Numbered from the stretch's first letter, positions 46,766-61,351 are shown. The stretch: 64,000 bases of DNA from Polychytrium aggregatum (GCF_025602895.1 NW_026516293.1:124001-188000); one strand, 5' to 3'. The notes: generated by a model from the letters alone, not told the origin. A program made the numbers and translations.

Positions 46766-47001
46766 AGTCTTTCATCCACTGTATTCCCGGCGTCGGCTGC
46801 GCCCAGAGGTCGGGTACTGCGTTTGTGTCGTCCAATACACTTTATCGGATGCACAATGTGGTCGCAAGTACGGCTCACTGGTGAACCTGCCATGAGGGGC
46901 TGAGAGTATTCGCCATATTCTCCAGCATGCACCCGCATCCACCGGCATACCCTTCGCAAACAGTTTCCAGAGTCAGGACTGTGGGAGTTCGAGTGCGAAC
47001 G

Positions 47002-48428
47002 TCACAGGCGCCGATACCTGAACTTGCCCTTGAGCGCCAAGGACGAAAACAGCGAAAGGCCGAACCAAGTGATGGCATAGGACAGGTGGTTGTTGCTCAA
47101 GTTGAATCCAGGCTGCTTGAGGATGGGATTACCTCTCTTCTCGAAAGGCTCATTCGAGGGAAGTCCTGCCACGCAAAGCGATTCCATGATGATGATTCAG
47201 TCGCCGGCACATCATTGGGCATCCAGGATAACAACAAGCTCGCCAATGCGGGAAGATTCGGCCACGAACGCTTTTCAGAAACGACGGCTCGTGGGGGGGG
47301 GCATACCGGCAATCATATCCACCAGAATCGCCTTGCTATCCGTCAAGTAAGCCACCAGTGGCAGGTCGATCCAGTACCACTCGTCTTTATCTGCAAGAAA
47401 CGAACGGGGCGGCGCTCATTAGCAGTCGCGCCGGGCCCTGCTCTTCAGAATGAGTCTCCAAAGTCTGCGAAGGTGCCGGCAGCTCACTTACCAGGGACGT
47501 TCTTGGGCATGACGTCGCCGCTCTCGCCACTGCGCCGGATGCCTTCGATGGTCACCTTTCCAGGGACCTGGCCAAAGCTCGAGTTCGACAACTCCTTGGC
47601 CTCCTTTGGGATCCAGCCTCGATTGACGAGAATGCGTGGCCCGCCGTTCGAGATTTGGAAGGGCGTGAGGATGAAATAGCCTACAGGGTTTCGCCCGACG
47701 CCGCTTCCGGGCTGGTTGGGCAGCCGGACGAGACTGGCACCACGAGGGCCAATGAAGATCTCGTCGCCGTAACAAAACTCGCCAGCGAGGAGGAGGCGTT
47801 GATATTCCTGGTCGGCGCTCACGGCTTCGTCGAGCTGACTGGAATGGCGGGCCGATGTTGGTATTGCGGTGGTTGTTGCAGGGGATCAAGTATGAGGATG
47901 GACATTGGCCATTCGATCGGAGTGTGGTAAATGTTAGACATCAATCTGGAACATACACTCAGTCGAAGCCGAGGAGTTTATGCGATCGACAGTTGATCCA
48001 ACCACACGGGCACGGCGTTGGCCGCTCGGGTGCCCCAGAACAAGAAACAGACGACTGCATTACGTGACGGGCTGGGCTTGATCTTTGAATCGGGCTTCAA
48101 GCGTCTGAATCAAGTCCAACTTCCACTGCAGGCGATAGACCTGCCAACAGCCAAGTCCAAAGGTGATAACCGGAAATATCCACAGCCACCCGCCGCTGGT
48201 GCGCGATGACGATGGAAAAGTGGAGGCCGATCGGATCTGTGCGGCCGCGGTGCTCGGTGGAGAGCCGGAGGCCCGAAGGACGGGGATGGTGGAGTCTCTA
48301 GCAACTCGGGATGGACGCAGCGGTCCGCAAGGCTGGTGGATCCAGCGTCGGTGCGATTGCAGACCGAGACTACCTCGAAGCGCCCGCGATGGAGCAGCAA
48401 GCGGGGCGGCCAGGATGGAAAGACGCAT
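47002..48428 (-). CDS. SHY1: Cytochrome oxidase assembly protein SURF1/Shy1
   Basis: Four exons: 48428-48064, 47838-47492, 47390-47307 and 47165-47002, 319 residues. An Arg-rich, acid-poor N-terminus of about 80 residues is a mitochondrial targeting sequence. The first membrane helix is WLWIFPVITFGLGCWQVYRL, followed by QWKLDLIQTLEARF. The intermembrane domain includes EYQRLLLAGEF, GYFILTPF, ILVNRGWIPKEA and DEWYWIDLP. The second helix region NNHLSYAITWFGLSLFSSLA ends with a basic tail (KGKFRYRRL). It assists complex IV biogenesis in the inner membrane. It converges with LAMTOR5 (about 240 bases between stops). Confidence 0.93.
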
Positions 48429-49134
48429 GGTGAACGGAGATGGATCAGCGGCCAGTGATCGCGATTGAGAGGCGAGATCGGGAAGCGGGAGGTGTGCCTG
48501 TGCGAAAGCTTGGCTGGCCTGGCGATGCCTGCGACTTGGGTGCCCAGTCCTCTGGTTTCAGCGGGAGGATGCAAGCGAACAAATGGGTCATGCAGCATTC
48601 ACCGAACCCGCGCCACAGCCGGTCCAGCCAGCTTGTCAGCACGGACGATCGAAATGCATCAAATCGGTTGGAGATGAAGACAAGCCAAAGGCCCAGATAT
48701 TGGTGCGATTGCCCGGACGGATGCCTGCACGACGGACAAACGCCACCATCAGCAACATCGGCAACGCTGATATTTTGAGGGAGAGGGGGGTGATTCGCTA
48801 GCTTGTATTTTCTTCAATCGACCGCCGGGAAGGTGGCCGAGGGAAGCCGTGACTGCAATAATAAAGGGGAATGCGCGGGGAAGAGAAGGGAAGAGAAGGG
48901 CAAAGCTCGTGCGGGGGAAGGGTCGATATATCAAAAGCAGATCGAAGGGGTGGAGGATAATTGAGGGCTCTAGTCTACAGCATCACACGGCTGTGGCTGA
49001 TCCTTGCGACGAGACCGACGATCCCGGAGGGAGGACCAGTTGGTTGTCCACGGCGGCTGTGGACGGAGGAGGCGGATGATGGGCGCTTGAGCCTCGACGG
49101 ACCGAGTGTGTGTTTCACGATAGATCAGATATAT
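48429..49134. other. Promoter of SURF1 and 3' flank of Ran
   Basis: No gene recognised. A GGGAAGAGAA direct repeat lies near 48879-48898. Confidence 0.5.
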
Positions 49135-51334
<2,200 letters not shown>

Positions 51335-52311
51335 TTGTGCAGCACGGGTGATGGAGATGAGGAGGGCGATGGACGAAAGAGCAAGCGGCCAAGTCGAGGA
51401 CGGACAGCGGCACTAAAAGAGGCGAGGTCGAAAGCGAGATGCGGGCGAGACCAGAGCGAGACGCGGGACGAGAGGGGCCGGTCTCGCTCGGCGAGAAACC
51501 GAGGCGCCGAGAGGACAGCGAACAGCGACGAGAACAGCGGGAGCAGCGACGGGAACCGTGCTGGAAACAAGAAGCCGGTGGCGAGAACAGGATGCATGCG
51601 GTGGGTTGAATCGAGAAGGAGGCCAAGTCAGTAGCAACAGGAGGCCGCAGGAACGAGGGCGATTCGCCGTGGCCTCACACTCGAGCTGCTGCATGCTCGG
51701 GCAGTCTGCGGTGCAGATCCAGTATGGCCGCAGGATGCGATACGACAACCAATTATCAAAAGGTGGCCATAGAGCATAATATGCCGCATGACATCCAGAC
51801 GCGCTATATATCCAGCTGTCATGCCACACCAAGACATGATCCATTCCCACCCATTTGCCGTCTCGTCTGTCCTCTGTCCTCTGTCGTCTCGTCTGTCGTC
51901 TCGCCTGGCGCCTCGGGCACCCTCTCGCCCGCCATCTCGCTTTGCGACCGAGAGCGTCGCGGCTATGCCAGTCCAGAAGAGAGATCTCGCGAAAAAAATT
52001 GCTGGTCATGAGAAAAAAAAAATAGGGCTGGGGCTGGGGCTGGGGCTTGCGCCGGCGTCGCACACGCGCCCTGGCTGGCGCGATTCATATGCCCCGAAAC
52101 GATCAGCTGCGCACCGCATTCGATCCAGAACGCCCGCCCACGTGCCGGGTGGGCGCCCGGGCGGCGCCGCCGGGGCTCGCTCTCTCTCCTGGCTGCTGCC
52201 GAAAACCGGTCTCCTGGCAGGTTGGCACTCGTCTCCTGGCTGGCTGCTCGTCTCCCTGCTGCTCGAGATCCGCTTCTTGCTGCGACACTGCCTCGCCATC
52301 CTTCTGCACCA
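51335..52311. other. Divergent promoter of Ran and the TMX-like gene
   Basis: About 980 bases. It has a GGGGCT hexamer repeat near 52023-52050 and a TCTGTCC/TCTCGTC repeat near 51871-51905. No coding region is supported. Confidence 0.55.
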
Positions 52312-54456
52312 ATGCCCCGTCTCTTCTCGCTCCTCATATGGGTTTCCCTGTGCTGGTTCGCGCTTGCCGCGGCCGCCTCCCGCTCTGGCCCCGTCCCCTC
52401 AAACCTCTTCCCAGACTCCAAAGTGGTCCAGGTCGATGACAGCTCCCTGGATGATTTGCTCACTTCCGGGGAGTGGCTCGTGGAATTGTACGTACTCTCA
52501 GTCTCTGACCCGATAATGCGGCCTCACCCTCTGGAGTCATTATTCCTCCTCCCACCTTGCCAGGGGACTCGCCTTCCCACGACACATAGAACTGGTCGGG
52601 ATAATCCCAGAGACCGCGGAGGCTTATGATCGCAATCGCGACCGTTGGTGGCATTGATTTGATGTGGGCCAGCCACTTTCAATGATCGCGACTCCCGACT
52701 CGTACCCGACGCTGCCACCAATCGGACCAGAACACCCGTTGAGATTCGCAGCTAGAATCGCTGACTCTTCAGCAAGAGCAAGCATCCCGCCGATAGCTGT
52801 CGTTCCAGAATCCAGTCGGCTTTCCCACTCTCTGATGAACTCACCGTCATCGCTCCCTCTCTCTGTCGCTAGTTACGCCCCATGGTGTCTCTACTGCAAG
52901 CAGGTCTCGAGTGAATTTGAAATTGCTGCGGAGGAAGCCGAGTCTCGATTCCCCAACCTCCGAATCGCCCGCGTCAACATCGACAATAGTCCTCGTGCCA
53001 CTGTCCGCTTCCAGCTCTCCAGGTGCGAGCTCGAGGGCATTGCACCAAAGGCTTGAATATCGACACGGCCTGCCACCGAGTTGACGCCAAAGCCTTCGCC
53101 CACCTGAACGCGGTGTCTCATCTGAACTGTCGCCATTATATTCGCAGGTTGCCATCTTATTACTATATTTCGGACAAATCAGGTATGCTTGTCCATCTGT
53201 CATCGGCAGTGGTATTTCGATCTGAAACCTGGGCCAGGCTCGCCAACATCTAAATCGGATGCTTGTTCAAGTGCGATATGTGGAGTTCAAGCCCCGCGCA
53301 TCGGAAATCCTTGAATTCCTGGAAGCTGAAGAATGGAAATCGATCGAGCCTTATTCAGAAATTTTCGCGCCGTTCTCGCCAGTGTACGTCAGCATGATCA
53401 TTTCGTTTGTAATCGCCACCCTGATCAGAGCTAAGCACTCGACCGTTGGGTTATAGTGCTGCGTAAACAGCAAGCCCAGCTCTGCCAAGGATGATCTGTG
53501 CCATCCTGCCACGATTAAGTGCAGATCCGTCCCATCGGCCAGTCAGATGTGTGTGCTTGATCCGGTCGACTGCGGCAGGGTCATTCGCTTCGTACGGAAT
53601 TCGATACCACTATCAGGTTGACTAACAGCTCTGTATGATGCCCGGAAAACAGGATGCAGATTGTGGGATATGGTAAGGAGATTGTGAATGGTGACCCTTG
53701 ATCAGCTAGATCGTCCCTGGACCAAGGAGGGTTGGGCAAGGGGCTCGTTATGATACACTCGCTCGCGCTAGCCCTATGGGGCAATACGGAGCCACGGGCA
53801 CCCCGTGTTTGACTGTCGGCGGAGTCAAGGTACTTGCTGACTGTGGTTGCTCCCTACCTTGTCGAGAACAGTTGGTAGCTTTGGATCGTACCTTGTCGTC
53901 GGCTTCAACAGCATTACCAAGGTTGTCCCGTAAGTATCAGTATGGAGGGGCTTGCCACTGAAGCACAAGGCGGGCCGGACAGACCCTTCTCGTGAGATCT
54001 GTCGGCTCAGGATGTTAGGAAGTGCAGCGAACCACGGAGAAGGACAGTCTTTCTTATTTCTGGATTAATTTACTTCCTATACTTTCAGTGCCTGGGTTGT
54101 GGTCTCGGGCTTGGCTTTCTCGGTCTTCTCGGTGAGTTGGATTGGATTCGGCGATCAGATACGAATGTCGCTCGGATGCGCTCACTTTCGGCCGTGGATA
54201 GTCGAATGGAAAGCGAAAACTGAGCCAAATCTGGAACTGAGCAAAGCATCATTGGAGCCGGACCCGAAGGGCTCGTGATGCACACTGAGACACACATGCG
54301 AAAGAGCTCGTACAGCCATCGGAGCCACTGGTGGCGGACCTGCGCCAAGCGGATACGGATGACAATGTGACGGGTGCTTACCTTCCAACCCGGTTTTCGA
54401 ACCAGTTCCTCTCCTTGGGCGCACAGGCTGCATCTCGAAAAGCCAAGTCAGCTTAG
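52312..54456 (+). CDS. TMX-like transmembrane thioredoxin (ER disulfide isomerase family)
   Basis: Six exons: 52312-52487, 52873-53022, 53148-53182 (35 nt), 53272-53383, 54089-54131 and 54427-54456, 181 residues. A signal peptide (MPRLFSLLIWVSLCWFALAAAA) precedes a thioredoxin fold: VVQVDDSSLDDLL, the active site FYAPWCLYCKQ (a WCxxC with Leu-Tyr in place of Gly-His), RVNIDNSPRATVRFQL and RLPSYYYISDKSG, then VRYVEFKPRASEILEFL. After FSPV comes a short membrane helix (AWVVVSGLAFSVFS) and a basic cytosolic tail AASRKAKSA. The tail exon rests on one acceptor and frame only, so the C-terminus is provisional. Intron 4 is 705 bases. Confidence 0.8.
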
Positions 54457-54519
54457 ATGATATAGATGGGATGTGCCAATGTATACCGGGTTTGTTGAAC
54501 TGGATAGTCTACCACTTAC

Positions 54520-55085
54520 AGAAAGAAACGGGGAAGCCTGTATCGAGCCAGGATAGTTGATTTTTCTGGAACCTGAATACACCCACCCACTCATCGCATT
54601 CATGACCAAGCAAGTATGTCCAAGGAGACCGAAGTGGTATTTGCCTTTGGAAATGCCTTCTGGAAGCAAGGGTGGGATGTGCATCCAGTCCCAGGAGACT
54701 CAGGTTCGCCAAGTACTTTGAGCAATACATCCACCACCAGAGAGACGTCCAGGTGTGCTCACATTGTCGGGATGCCAAGGTCGAGTATCTTGATATCGAG
54801 AAACCATGAAGCTGTCCAGATGGTCGAGTAAAGGCACCACACTCCCACATCGGGTGCATCCTTCACACTCCCACATCGAGACATCAATGCCAGTCGTTCG
54901 TCGCCACAGGACACCGACCGAGTGTATTCAAGACCATGCTCCCCAAGCCAGCGAAAACAAAGAGATTGCCAACCAGGACGGGAATCAATCGCATGTCTTG
55001 CCCAATGGAGCCTATGAATCAGTAGACTGCCCCGCTTATAGATTGACTGCGTGCACAACTCATGAAAGTCGAAGCTGAATCGAAC
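54520..55085 (-). repeat. Dispersed repeat, copy B
   Basis: The reverse complement aligns block by block with 15116-15560, in the same order and similar spacing: GACTTTCA, TTGGCAATC, CTTGGGGAGC, ACACTCGGTCG, TCCTGTGGCGA, CTCGACCATCTGG, TTGGTCATG and GCGATGAG. Identity by eye is moderate, so the copies are old. Confidence 0.65.
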
Positions 55086-55501
55086 ACGGAATCAAATTGA
55101 ATCGAGTCCAGCAAGCGGTATTGTCCCATGGCCGATGATGGACTGGTGTTGATGATGGCTCTGGCGCCCTATCGGCCAAAACTTAGCTCTGTGATTATGG
55201 GATTGAATGTGGATATGTTGCTCATCAGCGGGGCTTGTGGGCTCGTGTGGCCAACCTCAGGCGTCCTTCATCGCCTCGATGGCCTAGAATTCAGCGCATG
55301 GCTCTGCCATGTCAATATGCTGCAGCTCCAACGGTCTGGAGTGACGAAACGTGGAGCCGGGGGGAATACTTGCACACCATCCCAAAGTGCTCGTCTGCGA
55401 AACAGTATCTCCCAGCCCACATGTTCACGAGACACTTGATGTCTCCCATGCTTGGCAACAATTTCGCAATGGTGACCACCATGGACTCTCCAAACGAGCC
55501 G

Positions 55502-55531
55502 CTGTGACCCTCTATCTCAGTGGGGTCACAG
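55502..55531. repeat. Perfect 9-bp inverted repeat
   Basis: CTGTGACCC and GGGTCACAG are separated by 12 bases. Its function is unknown. Confidence 0.7.
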
Positions 55532-56528
55532 TGTAGCCACGAACAACTGCACCACCTACATCCCCTTCAATCGTGCCGACAATCCGATCGCCGTCGTGGT
55601 CATCCTGTTGTGCTGGTGGATGCTGAAAATCGTTGGTCGAAAGTGCTCCCACAAGCAATCCCAGCCACACCATCTCAACCAAGATATGTTGCATGCACAG
55701 ACAATGTCGTTAGCTCAGGATGTCCCTGCGATTGGTGTGGAATTGAAGGCGCTTTCGGAATCGCCAACACCCAGCATCATCCCATAGCACTCTCATCGAC
55801 TCTCATTTTCGATCAGTTTCCCTCCCTTTCGTGGTCCATTCTGCCCCGCTGGAGAAACCAATTTGCACTAATTATACATTGTCGAGTCGTTCCGGGAGGC
55901 CGGCAATGGTAGCAGCACGTCCTACCTTCACTGATTTCAATCGTTCGATGGCATAGTGGTGCCGATTGCCACCAACCTGTTTGCTCATTCTGCTATGCGG
56001 GTCCATGAACGATCCCACTGACCGACGGCTTGCTGTTGATCTCCGCTATCCAGCATGCACCTCATCCGATTTCCTCTCCCAGATCTGCGCTTCCGGTCAG
56101 CCACCAGTTAGGAATCAACACTAACCAACAAAGCACCGTCACCCATGCGTTCGCCGTTCTGCACGCGATTATTTAGTGTGAGAAACACCAAGCCAGTATA
56201 ACTTCCACGAGATCAAGTTCAACGACATATTTGTGGAGTGGGTCGTCGAATTCTAGCGCGTCCTGGGCAAATGACATGATAATTCCAAAGAAGAAGACGA
56301 GACCGCTCTCTCCAAACCAAGGTCGGCTGATGCCCACACAGCCAGCTGTCATTCCGGGTGTCAAGTGTCTCGTCCTGGTGTGCAACACAAGCGGCTGTTC
56401 ACCGCCACATCGGCATCAACCCCAGTTGAAACAGGGGCTGACCACGGAGACGATCCTGAGATTCCTCTCTCCTGCACATCCACCGGCCGCGCCATTGCAT
56501 ATCCCTCTCCCAGGATTGATTCCCAACC

Positions 56529-58523
56529 ATGCCTGTTCTTGAAATCGCCATTGTCGTCAGCGGCATCGCTGCCCTGGTCCACCATTCCGGTGGCTCCTTC
56601 CAAGGCCTCGTCCAAGCCGCCAAGGCCCTCTTCACCGCCGTCCAGCAGGTGGAGGAGAATCAAAAGTCGTGGGCCTTCCTGGCCAGTCGTTCCCGCTGAC
56701 ATTTTGTTCACCCTCTCCCGGTCTCGGACAGATGCCCGTGGATTCGCCGAGCAAGCGGACAGGCTGACTGTCTTCTTCAATACCATCCTTCGAATTCCAT
56801 TTTAACGAGGTTCAGTCCCTCCACAAGGTCCAGCGGGTCTTCAAATCGGACAAGATCCGCCGCCAAATCGAGCAGTACTGCCATGAGCTCGAGTCCCTCT
56901 GGCAAAATGTCGTTCTGGCACTCGCCATCGACAGCAACAACCGGCTCAACGAAGCCGAGCTCAGGCATGCCCTGAGGCAAGACGAAGACTTGGCCGAGAC
57001 ACAGATCAACGAGCTTGTTGCGATGATGCAGCAGAACCACAGTCTCGTCATGCAGAGACTTGACATTCTTGTCAGCGGCCAGCAAGACTGGCAGCAGCGC
57101 CAGGCAGTCACCGCCCTTCAGAAACTCCGGGACGACAGCTCCACCAATGCCGTCCTGAAAGACAGGACGATCGTTCCCCTCCTAGAATCACTGCAAGATG
57201 CATCCCCTGTCGCCAAATCCGTCCAAGTAGAAGACTGGCGAATCTTCCCCGAATCTATCACCAACTGGTCCGCCAAGCCCATCTGCTCTGGTGGCTTCGG
57301 TGATGTCTACACTGCCACATACTTTGGAACCCGTGTTGCCGTGAAGCAACTCAGGTGCAGCTGCCTCGAACAAGAGATTGGCGAGTTTCGAAGAGAGATT
57401 CGGGTATGGCATCAACTGAGCCACAACCACATCCTGCCCCTCCGCGGCGCCTGCGACACTGTAGAGAAGCTCTTCATGGTCTCGCCCTTCATGGAAAACA
57501 GCACCCTCAAATCGTACTTGGGCGGGCCCGTCCGTCGCCCCCCTGGCCGAGAAGCTCCGCTTGATGAGCGAAGTCGCTTCGGGCATGGCGTATCTCCACA
57601 GCAAGAGCATCATCCATGCAGATCTCAAATCGTTGAATGTGCTCATTGGACCAAGCTTTGAAGCTCTGATTTGTGATTTTGGGCTTGCCCGCACCAAGAG
57701 TGCCACATCATCTTCGACCGCCCGCGACCCAGCCCTGTATATTGGGGGAACCTTGATGTACAAGGCACCCGAGATGCTATCCTTCAAAAAGCCAAAGGGT
57801 GCCTCCGCCGCCACCGATGTCTACGCCTTTGGAATTCTCTGCTGCGAGGCCCTCATGGACTGTCTCCCCATATTCTTGGCCGCCGACGGAGACGTGATGG
57901 CTCCCGATGTGGTCGTGGTCGCAGTCTTACAAGGATTCCGCCCTGCCATTCCTGAGGGGACCCCTGAAGCAGCATGCACAACTATTGGGGACTGCTGGCA
58001 CCAGGATCCAGCCAAACGCCCGCCCTTTGATGAGGTGTTCAGTCGACTGGCCGTCCTCAAACCAACAGTCGATCTTGATCGGCAGGTCACGCCGAATGAA
58101 CACAGGTACACCCCCCTGCCCTTGGAGCCCCAACACGACTCTGGATTTGCAAGCCGTGCATCGTCCAATATCCTCACTGAGGGTGTCCGCCGTCTCGAAT
58201 TGGAAACCTCCCTCGAGAACCCAGGTGACGGAATGGAAGAAGACCCCAACTGGCAGGCAGCCCTTCGCGGCCATGCGTGGGCGCAATTGGAGATCGGGAA
58301 TGCCTACGCTGCAGGCAGCCGTGCCAGCCAGAACTGGTCCATGGCATACAGATGGTACACCAAAGCGGCTAATCAAGGAAATGGAGAGGCTCAGTTGCAG
58401 CTCGGCTGTTGCTATCAGTATGGGAGAGGCGTGACCAAAAACATCGATGTAGCTCGTTACTGGTTCAAAAGAGCGGCAGGCCAGGGTCACGAAGGGGCTC
58501 GAAGGGCACTCGATCGCCTATGA
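56529..58523 (+). pseudogene. MLKL-like helical domain + kinase + Sel1 protein, interrupted by two frameshifts
   Basis: The reading begins at ATG 56529. Exon 1 ends at 56685 (short 46-base intron to 56731, donor GTCGTT weak) and the rest runs 56732-58523. The N-terminal about 170 residues are helical (FQGLVQAAKALFTAVQQVEE, ARGFAEQADRLTVFFNTIL, RRQIEQYCHELESLW), in the pattern of the MLKL-like four-helix bundle found in fungal kinases. The kinase has GGFGDVY, VAVKQL, HADLKSLNVL, CDFGLA and KAPEML, then Sel1 repeats (AQLEIGNAYAAGS, AQLQLGCCYQYGRGV). The frame slips by one base at a T4 run (56800-56803) and again in a G-rich stretch near 57520-57526. In each case one surplus base separates two segments that otherwise match the family. 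Both sites are homopolymers, so sequencing error is as likely as real inactivation. Confidence 0.82.
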
Positions 58524-59292
58524 TCACCGTATCAATTGATTCTGCCACCAACCGCCGAGGATGAATTCTATAGAATTGCAAGGGCTGAATAAAGGATAGC
58601 GAGGGGCATTTAATGTGCCAGTTAATGAGATCCAAGAAGCGGGATTCAGAGCCCAGAGGCCATTTGTGGGCTGACGCAATACTGAGAGCACAATGTCAAT
58701 ATTATCGCATTGGGTCCCGCGCGACCGGCCTTTGACGAAAGGGTCACGATATACAAGGAAAGGGATTGTGGCAATAGGGAGGAGGAAATGTTCCAGAGGA
58801 GGGATGGGATCATATTGAAAGAGGAGGGAGGTATTTGACTTGGTGATTATCTCTTCTGGTCCCTGAGTACTTCAATTCCCTCAGCGGTCAAATGACGGTA
58901 CCATCGAGCTCAGTTGGAGATGAGTCACGCGAGGTCTCTGTGACAGTACAAGAAGGGATGCGGCACAGGGCGGGGAAAGGCAGGGATGGACAGTGCAAGG
59001 CGACTGAAACGGACGACTGAGTTCGGGAAGTACCTCGCTGCTTATACGGAGCCGAACTCGCGAAGAAACACGGTGACAGAACCGATCGCAGGAGCACAAT
59101 ACGGTGGTGAGTCATGGTTTGTTGATTCGAAGAGCACAGGACGGTATTGGAAGCACAATCTCTACGGTAACATGGGGTGAATTCTCCAGGGAATACCATA
59201 TGTAATTCGAGTGTGGGGAACAAACCCACTTGACATAAAACCGGGATGATCCATCGGCCGCTATCTGGTCCATCATGGCCATCTCCGCTTCG
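58524..59292. other. Flank between kinase and LTR element
   Basis: About 770 bases with no supported gene. AATAAA occurs at about 58588, a possible poly(A) signal for the kinase gene. Confidence 0.5.
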
Positions 59293-59695
59293 TGTAACTG
59301 AGAGTAGGATTGTCCGTGCGGGTCTGTGGATGATGTGGCGAGGTAGCTTGGCCCCCCAAACAACAGGATGGAACTTGTTTCAGGCGCCAAGTTCAACGAG
59401 TAGCTGAATGGAGTGGGTATGGAACTGAGCAGGCCTGGGTAGAGGCGAGGACATGACAAAAAGGGTGGCAAATTCAGATGGCAAGGAGAAAAGCGGAAGA
59501 CGATCGGGGCAAGCTGGGTTAAACGGCATTGTTTGCCTGCTGGTTTATTGAGGCCAAACAACAGGCAGCTTTTATCTGCACTGGCGGGCGTCCCGGCGAG
59601 TGCCTGCGGAAGGCAAACGGGTGGGGCGCAGTACAGCTTGGTGCTGGAAGCTTCTCCAGCCCTCCGTGCTGCGCTCTGTAGCACGTTCCGTTACA
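59293..59695 (-). mobile_element. 3' LTR of a Ty3/Gypsy element (minus orientation)
   Basis: It is bounded by TGTAAC at both ends as read in opposite directions (TGTAAC...GTTACA), 403 bases. It lies immediately after a purine-rich tract (GAGAGGGAGGTGA, minus strand of 59696-59708) that fits a polypurine tract. An internal AATAAA on the minus strand is at 59549-59544. The pol frame ends with a TAA that overlaps the first bases of this LTR. Confidence 0.75.
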
Positions 59696-61140
59696 TCACC
59701 TCCCTCTCAAGTCCTCCCCCTACGCTCTCAGCACGATGTTGATAAAGTTGTCCGTGGTGTTTGTCTGGATAGCGTTCATGAAACGCTCGGACGACATCCG
59801 GGGCATTTGTGCAATTCTCCTCAGGTTCCCACGCGTCTACCTCTCTTGCGTGCATCCAAAATGCTCTCCACTTCGTACTCTTCATGGTCTTCAATCACGA
59901 TGGGTGGTGGAGGGGCAACTGTTCTTCCTGGAATCGTGTTCGCATGTACTGGCTCGAGGAGCGAGACATGGAACACCGGGTGGACCTTGGCCATCGACTT
60001 TGGCATCTGGAGGCGATATGCGACTTCGTTGATACACTCGATGACCTCGAAGGGGCCCAATCGTTTCCAAGCCAATGTGTCACATGGTCTCTGGGTCCTG
60101 ATGTTGCGCCTCGATAACCATACCTTGGACCCCACAAGAATGTTAATGGCCTTGCGGTGTCGGTCGGCGTAGCGCTTTTGCTTCTCTTGGGCTCCACGAA
60201 GGTGCTGTTTGAGGTCGTCGAGCACCTGCTCGAGATGCTGGACGTGTTCCACAGCTGCCGGAATCTTAGATTGTGTTATGGTCTTGAAGTCGCACACCGG
60301 ATGGAATCCATGGTTTGCATCGAACGGGGTCGTTTTGGTGCTCGCATGCACCGAGTTGTTATATGCGAACTCCGCCAAGGGGAGATGTGATGCCCAGTCA
60401 TCCTGTTGATAACCGCAGCAGCAGCGTAGGAGCGACTCGAGGACGCTGTTGACTCTCTCTGACTGTCCGTCATCCTCGGAGTGATAGGCACTCGACAGAT
60501 CGACTGGCGTTCCCAGGAGCTCGTGAAATCGTTTCCAGGAGGCTGACTTGAACTGGGGGCCTCGGTCCGAGACGATGGATCTCGGGGCCCGTGCTCCCAG
60601 AACACAGTGTCGACGAAGAGCTTGGCTGTCTCTTCGGCTGTAATTGCGATGTTGCAGGCGCGGAAGTGGGCCATCGTTGTCAGTCGATCGACAAAGACCA
60701 CGATGGCGTCGTAACCCTCGGATTTCGGCAATTCGACGATGAAATCCATGGACACTTCACTCCATGGTGCTTCTGGGATCGGGAGTGGCTTCAGTAACCC
60801 GTAGGGTGTGTGTCGGACCGGCTTGGCGCGACAACACACCTCGCATGACTTGAAGCAGTTGCCCACTATTTGGTGCATCCTGGGAAACCAGTAGTTTCGC
60901 GTGATCAGCTCGATGGTTTTTTCCCTCCCAAAATGCCCCCGCGGTCTTCGAGCCATGACAATCTCGGAGGACTTCGAGCTGAAGCTCCGTTGTTGGGATG
61001 TACAGCAATTCGTCGCGGTAGAGGAGGCCATCGACAGACTTGTGTAGGAGATGGTATCTCCGACGCTGTGCTGCGCGTACTGCGCGTACTGCGCGGCGCA
61101 GTGGGTCGTGACCTGTGCTGCGCTTTGCGTTTTCACGCAC
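59691..61140 (-). pseudogene. Decayed integrase region of a Ty3/Gypsy chromovirus
   Basis: Minus-strand frames together cover the integrase: the HHCC zinc-binding area with the CEVCCRAK cysteines, the catalytic core with MDFIVELP and VDRLTTMAHF, a second core segment MAEFAYNNS, the GPFEV-type C-terminal domain and the beginning and end of a chromodomain (EYEVESILDARKRG; VDAWEPEENCTNAPDVV). The frames change several times (near 60590, 60380, 59890 and 60950), so the copy is broken. No reverse transcriptase or gag of this copy is visible; it stops near 61140, where the plus-strand element begins. It is a fungal retrotransposon remnant. Confidence 0.88.
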
Positions 61141-61149
61141 CGCAGGCAG

Positions 61150-61351
61150 GCCACCGCAGGGTATACCTGCGGGTTGCCCCCGTTCCCCCCGTTTGTCTGG
61201 AGTTCGGTTTTATCGTGAATAAACGTAAGTGCTCCCCGAGCTCACCCGTCCGCTAGAGTAGCCTAGCACCGCCCTGTTCTGCCCCGTCCTGTCTTGTCTT
61301 GTACCCCCTCCCTCCCCGTCTTGCCCCAACGTCCCAGTAGTGGACGTTACA
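61150..61351 (+). mobile_element. Putative 5' LTR (right part) of a second Ty3/Gypsy element
   Basis: The segment ends GTTACA directly before a primer-binding-site-like TGGTAGCATCGG (61352-61363), which fits the 3' end of a tRNA. AATAAA is at 61218. The left boundary is not resolved: no matching TGTAAC is found upstream. Confidence 0.5.

Larger units (their letters stand above)
54457..56528. other. Repeat-bearing gene-poor stretch
   Basis: It contains dispersed repeat copy B (about 54520-55085, minus orientation). Beyond it are short ORFs, of which 55235-55507 (+, 90 codons) and a frame around 55540-55787 with a hydrophobic run (PIAVVVILLCWWMLKIVG) are the only suggestive ones. They may be remnants of a membrane-protein gene, but no family is recognised. 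A perfect 9-bp inverted repeat lies at 55502-55531. Confidence 0.45.
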
